DNA from: SLJK01 sp964567295
Lineage (GTDB): Bacteria; Bacillota; Dethiobacteria; DTU022; UBA8154
DNA: 19,715 nt
Direction of reading: 5' to 3'
Assembly: GCA_964567295.1 (NCBI GenBank)
Contig: CAZMLU010000030.1
Coordinates: forward strand, 1-19,715
In this document: positions 15,479-19,715 of the stretch, piece by piece
Layout of the letters: every line of letters starts with the position of its first letter
How positions within the stretch are numbered: position 1 is the first letter of the stretch
Made by a program: the position numbers and the translations under genes
Notes under the pieces: model-generated
Told to the model about the DNA's origin: nothing
The model's input: the letters and a program-made list of their open reading frames with translations, nothing else
The model's database searches: none

Positions 15479-18379
15479 ATGTCCACAAAACATAAGACTT
15501 GCTTTCTTTTTATTTTTTCTTTGCTTGTATCTCTTCTTATTTCCTCACATTACCACCAAACCTCCTATTCAGCAGAAACATCTGTTGATCCTGATATTTA
15601 CAAAACCCTGGAAGAAAAATCTTACGTGCCGGCACTTATTTTATTAGATAATAATGAAGATATTGAAAAAAAAGTTTTATCCTCTTTGGAAAAAAACAAT
15701 GCAAGCAACGCATCTGCTGTGGTTCAAGAGCTGCGAACAAAAGCTGAATATTCTACGAAAGAAATACTACCCTACCTGGAAGTAGAGATTGAAAACGGAA
15801 ATATAGTAGATTATCAACCTTTCTGGATTGTGAACGCTTTTTCCGCCAGAATTAACAAAGAAGCACTGGAGGTTCTTTCTGCTTTACCCATCATTTCCAG
15901 TATCATGCCTGACCGAAAACACTCACGTATTGAGCTTTCAGGCATACCTTCTATAGAAAGCAAAGAAGCCCTTGCTTCAACTTCAGAACACATGCCATAC
16001 ATTGAACGTAGGCCATGGAATTTAACACTTATCAATGCTCCTCAAGCCTGGCAGAAAAATTTTTTCGGGGATGAAATTGTCGTAGCTATAATGGATACCG
16101 GGGTTGACCTCGAACACTCTCTCCTGATTGATAGCTATAGGGGCTACACGCCCGGGCACAACCACGAGAGTAGCTGGTACGATGCTACCGGAGATTTAAC
16201 GGAAGAAAAAGAAGGCCCTATAGATCTCAACGGGCACGGAACTCATATGGCAGGCATTATTATGGGGGGAAGTCCTGAAAACCCGTTCGGGGTGGCCCCT
16301 TCTGCCAAATGGATGGCAGTTAACATTTTTAGCGACGGTTATACTTGGGATTCGCATATTATTCAAGCTTATCAATGGCTGCTGGCACCAGGAGGCAATC
16401 CGGAGCATGCCCCTCATATTGTCAACTGTTCCTGGGCTTCACGACCTGAATACAAATCAGATTACCTGCAATGGGAAATATTATATAACTTAGAAAAAGC
16501 TGGTGTCTTTGTCGTTTTTGCCGCCGGGAATAATGCCCAAGCAGGGCCGGGGAGTCCTGCCAGTTACCCTCATGCTTTTTCAGTGGGAGCCTTAAACGAA
16601 AATTTCCAAATTTCTGATTTTAGCAGCAGGGGGCCGGTTAACTGGCAGGAAATGACCTTCTCCAAACCGGAATTAGTTGCACCTGGAACTAACATAAAAT
16701 CAACTTGGGTCGGCGGAGGATTTTCCGCACTGGACGGCACTTCTACTGCTGCGGCCCACGTGGCAGGCGCCGCGGCACTCCTCTTAGAGTCTCGCCCTGA
16801 AGCAAGTCCCTCCGAACTCAGAAACATCTTACAGGAAACCTCCCGCTGGCACATTCCATGGGAAGAAGAAGGTAAAAGGCCTAATAACACCTATGGTTAC
16901 GGCTTCCTTGACGTTCACGCAGCCGTAACAAAAGAACCTTCCCCGGAAAAAGAAAAACTCTTCCATGATAAACCAGGTAAAGGTTTGCATAATTGGAAAA
17001 CTTCACCGCAAAATCCTTGGAAAGAAACCGACGAAATAGTTAATTCGGGAGGTTTAGCCTTTGCGGATTCTCCCGGTGGTTACTATGCTAACAATGCCCA
17101 ATCATGGCTTTCATTGCTGGAACCGATCCACGTATGTCAACATTGGACTCCTGTCTTATCCTTCCACCATTTTTACGATCTTGAAGAAGGGGGGGTAAAT
17201 CAGGATGATTACGGCTATATAGAAATATCTCAAAATGCGGAAGATTGGCTGCCGATATTTCGCTTCTCTGGAAGCAACAAAGGTTTTCAGCGCTTTTCTC
17301 TTCCGCTCAATCTTCCGCAGGAAACAGATGATATTTATATACGTTTTCGCCTTCAGAGCAACAATAATGGCCCCGGGAAAGGATGGTACATAAATAATAT
17401 AGAGGTATCGGCTCTCCCACGCAACCTGGAGGGACTTAGAAAACTTCACCTGATTCCTGAATCTACTGTGATAGAAAAAGGAGAAAACTCCTCATTAGAG
17501 GCAGAAGCATATTTTTGCTCAGCTCATTTCCTACAGTTGGACCTTGACTTCATAGAGTGGAGCTCTTCGGATAATTCTGTGGCAACGGTGGAAAACGGAA
17601 AGATAAAAGGTCACTCAGCAGGAGAAGCTGTTATAAAAGGTGTGTTTGCCGGGCAAACAAATAAAGTACAGATAAAAGTTGTGGAGATAGAAAAACCTTG
17701 GGCCGATCCTCAGCCAGGTGTATTTGTTAATTCTGTTGAAGTGGTTATAAATACCGGAATAGCGGAAGCTGATATCTATTATACCCTGGATGGAAATGAG
17801 CCTAATCAAGAGAGCAACCTCTACGAGGAACCACTATTTGTTGAAGAATCAACCACCATTAAGGCCAAATCTTTTCTTAATGATAGAGCCGGCCCAGAGG
17901 CAGAGTTTAACTACGAAATAGTGCAAGGCACTACAGTAGAAGGACTGATCAACCTTCAAGGACGTCGTTTGGTAGACGATAAAACCAAATTATTCTTTAT
18001 CTGCCAGGAAAAGGGCACCTCTTATAATAATATCTCCCTTCATGAGAACGGCCGTTTTTCGAATGATCTGCCGTCAGGAAACTATCTTTTAGTTATTGAA
18101 CGCCAGCAGTATCTGACCAAGGTCATAGAGGTAGGCCTCCAAGATGTTGATACGAAAAAACAACTTGGCTCCTTAGAGATAAATGTTGGCGACATCTCCG
18201 GTAACAATAAGATAGAACTACTGGATCTGATTCTTCTTTCTCTTTCCTACAACGCCGTAGAAAGGGATGCAGAATGGAATTCTCAAGCTGACCTGAACGG
18301 TGATGGAATTATAGATAATCATGACCTTGCTCTTTTAAAAAGCAATTATGGAAAAACTGGCGCCAGTTACCGGGATTAA
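15479..18379 (+). CDS. secreted subtilisin-like (S8) protease with dockerin-like C-terminus
   Basis: A 966-residue exported serine protease. Start is ATG 15479, eight bases after AAAGGA; the upstream ATG at 15446 would put charged residues before the signal peptide. Residues 1-35 are a signal peptide and about 40-160 an inhibitory propeptide. The catalytic triad is visible: Asp206 (IMDTGVD), His253 (NGHGTHMAG) and Ser422 (GTSTAAAHVAG), with oxyanion Asn351 (AAGNN). C-terminal modules: a MAM/immune-inhibitor-like beta domain (about 525-645), a Big2-like domain (653-738, with SSSDNSVATV), a chitobiase-C-like domain (740-820, IYYTLDGNEP), a carboxypeptidase-regulatory-like beta domain (824-900), and a dockerin-type pair of calcium loops (GDISGNNKIELLDL and DLNGDGIIDNHDLALL). 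It likely degrades extracellular protein. No cohesin is seen nearby. The GTPase gene follows after 39 bases with no terminator. Confidence 0.93.
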   Translation: MSTKHKTCFLFIFSLLVSLLISSHYHQTSYSAETSVDPDIYKTLEEKSYVPALILLDNNEDIEKKVLSSLEKNNASNASAVVQELRTKAEYSTKEILPYLEVEIENGNIVDYQPFWIVNAFSARINKEALEVLSALPIISSIMPDRKHSRIELSGIPSIESKEALASTSEHMPYIERRPWNLTLINAPQAWQKNFFGDEIVVAIMDTGVDLEHSLLIDSYRGYTPGHNHESSWYDATGDLTEEKEGPIDLNGHGTHMAGIIMGGSPENPFGVAPSAKWMAVNIFSDGYTWDSHIIQAYQWLLAPGGNPEHAPHIVNCSWASRPEYKSDYLQWEILYNLEKAGVFVVFAAGNNAQAGPGSPASYPHAFSVGALNENFQISDFSSRGPVNWQEMTFSKPELVAPGTNIKSTWVGGGFSALDGTSTAAAHVAGAAALLLESRPEASPSELRNILQETSRWHIPWEEEGKRPNNTYGYGFLDVHAAVTKEPSPEKEKLFHDKPGKGLHNWKTSPQNPWKETDEIVNSGGLAFADSPGGYYANNAQSWLSLLEPIHVCQHWTPVLSFHHFYDLEEGGVNQDDYGYIEISQNAEDWLPIFRFSGSNKGFQRFSLPLNLPQETDDIYIRFRLQSNNNGPGKGWYINNIEVSALPRNLEGLRKLHLIPESTVIEKGENSSLEAEAYFCSAHFLQLDLDFIEWSSSDNSVATVENGKIKGHSAGEAVIKGVFAGQTNKVQIKVVEIEKPWADPQPGVFVNSVEVVINTGIAEADIYYTLDGNEPNQESNLYEEPLFVEESTTIKAKSFLNDRAGPEAEFNYEIVQGTTVEGLINLQGRRLVDDKTKLFFICQEKGTSYNNISLHENGRFSNDLPSGNYLLVIERQQYLTKVIEVGLQDVDTKKQLGSLEINVGDISGNNKIELLDLILLSLSYNAVERDAEWNSQADLNGDGIIDNHDLALLKSNYGKTGASYRD

Positions 18380-18418
18380 AGAACATATTGATTTCTTATT
18401 TTGTGGAGGTGCTTAACT

Positions 18419-19468
18419 GTGCCGGCTAATTTGCCACCTCAGTACCATGCTGCGGAAGAGGCTTATAGAAAAGCCTCAACAATAGAACAGAAGATTGAAG
18501 CACTTCAAGAAATGATAACCATGATTCCCAAGCACAAGGGAACAGAAAAATTACAGGGAGATTTAAAGCGGAGACTTTCCAAGCTCCGTGAGGAAGGACA
18601 AAAAAAGGGAAAGGCGTCTCATTATAATCCCTTTGCTATTGAAAAACAGGGTGCGGGTCAGGTAGCCCTGATAGGTTATCCTAACACAGGCAAATCTTCT
18701 CTTATTGCCGCCCTGACCAGGGCTAAGGCCAAAGTTGCTCAGTATCCTTTTACCACGGCATTACCACTGGCAGGAATGATGCCTTACGAAAATATCCTTA
18801 TTCAAATGATAGATACCCCTCCAATAAGTAGTGAAGGAGCACCTCCAGGTCTTTTGAATGTCCTGCGTGAAGCAGATCTATTATTGGTTACCATAGATGC
18901 CAGCAGCTCCGAATGCCTCGAACAATTAGAAGGAAGCTTTTCATTTTTACTTTCAAAAAAAATCATAAAAGATCCTTCAACCGTTATCTCAACAGAAGCC
19001 GATCAAAAAGAAGAAAAAAGGGGAGACGAAAAAGAACCGGCAGAAAAGGAAGACGGTGATAAAAAAAGAACCTTTACCCCTTATTTAATAGCACTCACTA
19101 AGATGGACATGGAGGTAAGTCATGATAATTTAACCATTTTGAGAGAATTAAGGCCCGAAATGCATTTTTTAACGCTCTCACCCCAAGAAGAAACAGGTTT
19201 TGCCCCTTTAAAAAAAATGATCTACCATAAATTAGAAATCGCAAGGGTCTACACCAAAGCACCTAATAAACAACCGGACTTAGAAGCACCATTTGTTTTA
19301 AAAAAAGGCAGCACCGTCCTGGATCTCGCCTACAGTATTCACCGTGATTTTCCAGAAAAGCTAAAAAATGCTCGCGTCTGGGGTTCAGCAAAGTTTGACG
19401 GCCAAACGGTAGCAAGAGAGCATATCCTTGAAGACGGCGACATAGTAGAACTTAATGTGGAAGGTTGA
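18419..19468 (+). CDS. DRG/Obg-like GTPase with C-terminal TGS domain
   Basis: A 349-residue GTP-binding protein. Start is GTG 18419, seven bases after GGAGGTG; the longer reading from TTG 18401 would translate the binding site itself. An N-terminal helical part has the DRG-like IPKHKGTEKLQ. Then come G1 GYPNTGKSS (about 86-94), a switch region with YPFTT, G3 as DTPP (about 131) in place of DxxG, and G4 as TKMD (about 227). Between G3 and G4 sits a highly charged Glu/Lys-rich insert (about 195-218) that is not typical of the fold. The last 75 or so residues form a TGS domain (PFVLKKGSTVLDLAYSIHRD to DGDIVELN). Such proteins bind ribosomes or RNA, but the cellular job of this bacterial DRG-like subgroup is not known to me. 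Confidence 0.9.
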   Translation: MPANLPPQYHAAEEAYRKASTIEQKIEALQEMITMIPKHKGTEKLQGDLKRRLSKLREEGQKKGKASHYNPFAIEKQGAGQVALIGYPNTGKSSLIAALTRAKAKVAQYPFTTALPLAGMMPYENILIQMIDTPPISSEGAPPGLLNVLREADLLLVTIDASSSECLEQLEGSFSFLLSKKIIKDPSTVISTEADQKEEKRGDEKEPAEKEDGDKKRTFTPYLIALTKMDMEVSHDNLTILRELRPEMHFLTLSPQEETGFAPLKKMIYHKLEIARVYTKAPNKQPDLEAPFVLKKGSTVLDLAYSIHRDFPEKLKNARVWGSAKFDGQTVAREHILEDGDIVELNVEG

Positions 19469-19566
19469 AAAATAGGCAGGATTTCTAACAGCATAAGCTA
19501 AAAGAAAACTTCTCCTCAAAAAAGAAATATAGTTTAAAAAGAACTGGAAAGGAAGGTCTAAACAAT

Positions 19567-19715
19567 ATGATGATGGATCACCCTCTATTAATCAAAACTA
19601 TGCTGGACCGTTCAAATACACTGTTCGCCAAGAAAGAGATATTATCTCGGGGTCTGGACACCGATTTCAGGTATACTTACGGGGACTTTTACCGGAGAGT
19701 ATGCAAACTGGCTAA
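19567..19715 (+). CDS. AMP-binding acyl-CoA synthetase, 5' end only
   Basis: An open frame runs off the window after 49 codons. It starts at ATG 19567, ten bases after AAGGAAGG; two more ATG codons follow directly. The visible protein reads MMMDHPLLIKTMLDRSNTLF, then KEILSRGLD, and RYTYGDFYRRVCKLA. This is the typical N-terminus of long- or medium-chain fatty acid-CoA ligases (LFAxKE..SR, and YTYxDFYxRVxKLA leading into the AMP-binding domain). The AMP-binding motifs themselves are beyond the window. The 98 bases before it hold no clear terminator, so it may be cotranscribed with the GTPase gene. Confidence 0.8.
   Translation, partial: MMMDHPLLIKTMLDRSNTLFAKKEILSRGLDTDFRYTYGDFYRRVCKLA

Overview
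The window looks like a draft or metagenome-derived chromosome segment from an anaerobic Firmicute of the clostridial type. This is inferred from a Rnf complex in clostridial gene order, strong AGGAGG-type ribosome binding sites, frequent TTG and GTG starts, and a candidate selenoprotein. A more precise placement (for example an alkaliphilic, sodium-dependent or syntrophic clostridium) is only a guess. Five runs of exactly 100 N interrupt the sequence. At two of them the flanks carry the same 55 bases, so these are unmerged contig overlaps. At the other three real sequence is missing.

Minus strand, in transcription order from about 15.2 kb to 0: (1) a small gene at 14956-15225 hidden by an in-frame TGA. 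It encodes an 89-residue HesB/IscA-like selenoprotein with a candidate bacterial SECIS hairpin just after the TGA, its own promoter and a strong terminator. (2) The Rnf ferredoxin:NAD oxidoreductase genes rnfC, D, G, E, A and B. (3) moaC, whose 5' end is lost in a gap. (4) A Mrp/Mbh-type cation antiporter set: mrpE, mrpF, mrpG, mbhD, mbhE, mrpB, mrpC, mrpD, a second MrpD/NuoN-like subunit, and a third NuoL/M-like subunit whose long tail holds five tandem 25-residue repeats. A terminator follows. (5) apbE, encoding the flavin transferase that would attach FMN to RnfG and RnfD, probably from its own promoter.

Plus strand, from 15.4 kb to the end: a large secreted subtilisin-like protease with a dockerin-like C-terminus, expressed from an extended -10 promoter that sits inside a perfect 9-bp inverted repeat; a DRG/Obg-like GTPase with a TGS domain; and the first 49 codons of an acyl-CoA synthetase that runs off the window.

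Taken together, the minus strand reads as an ion-energetics cluster. Rnf couples ferredoxin oxidation to Na+ or H+ export. The Mrp/Mbh membrane module exchanges Na+ for H+. ApbE matures the flavoproteins. No hydrogenase or other catalytic subunit accompanies the Mbh-like module. The least expected items are the hidden selenoprotein, the repeat-bearing antiporter subunit, the tandem FMN domains of RnfG and the operator-like repeat at the protease promoter.
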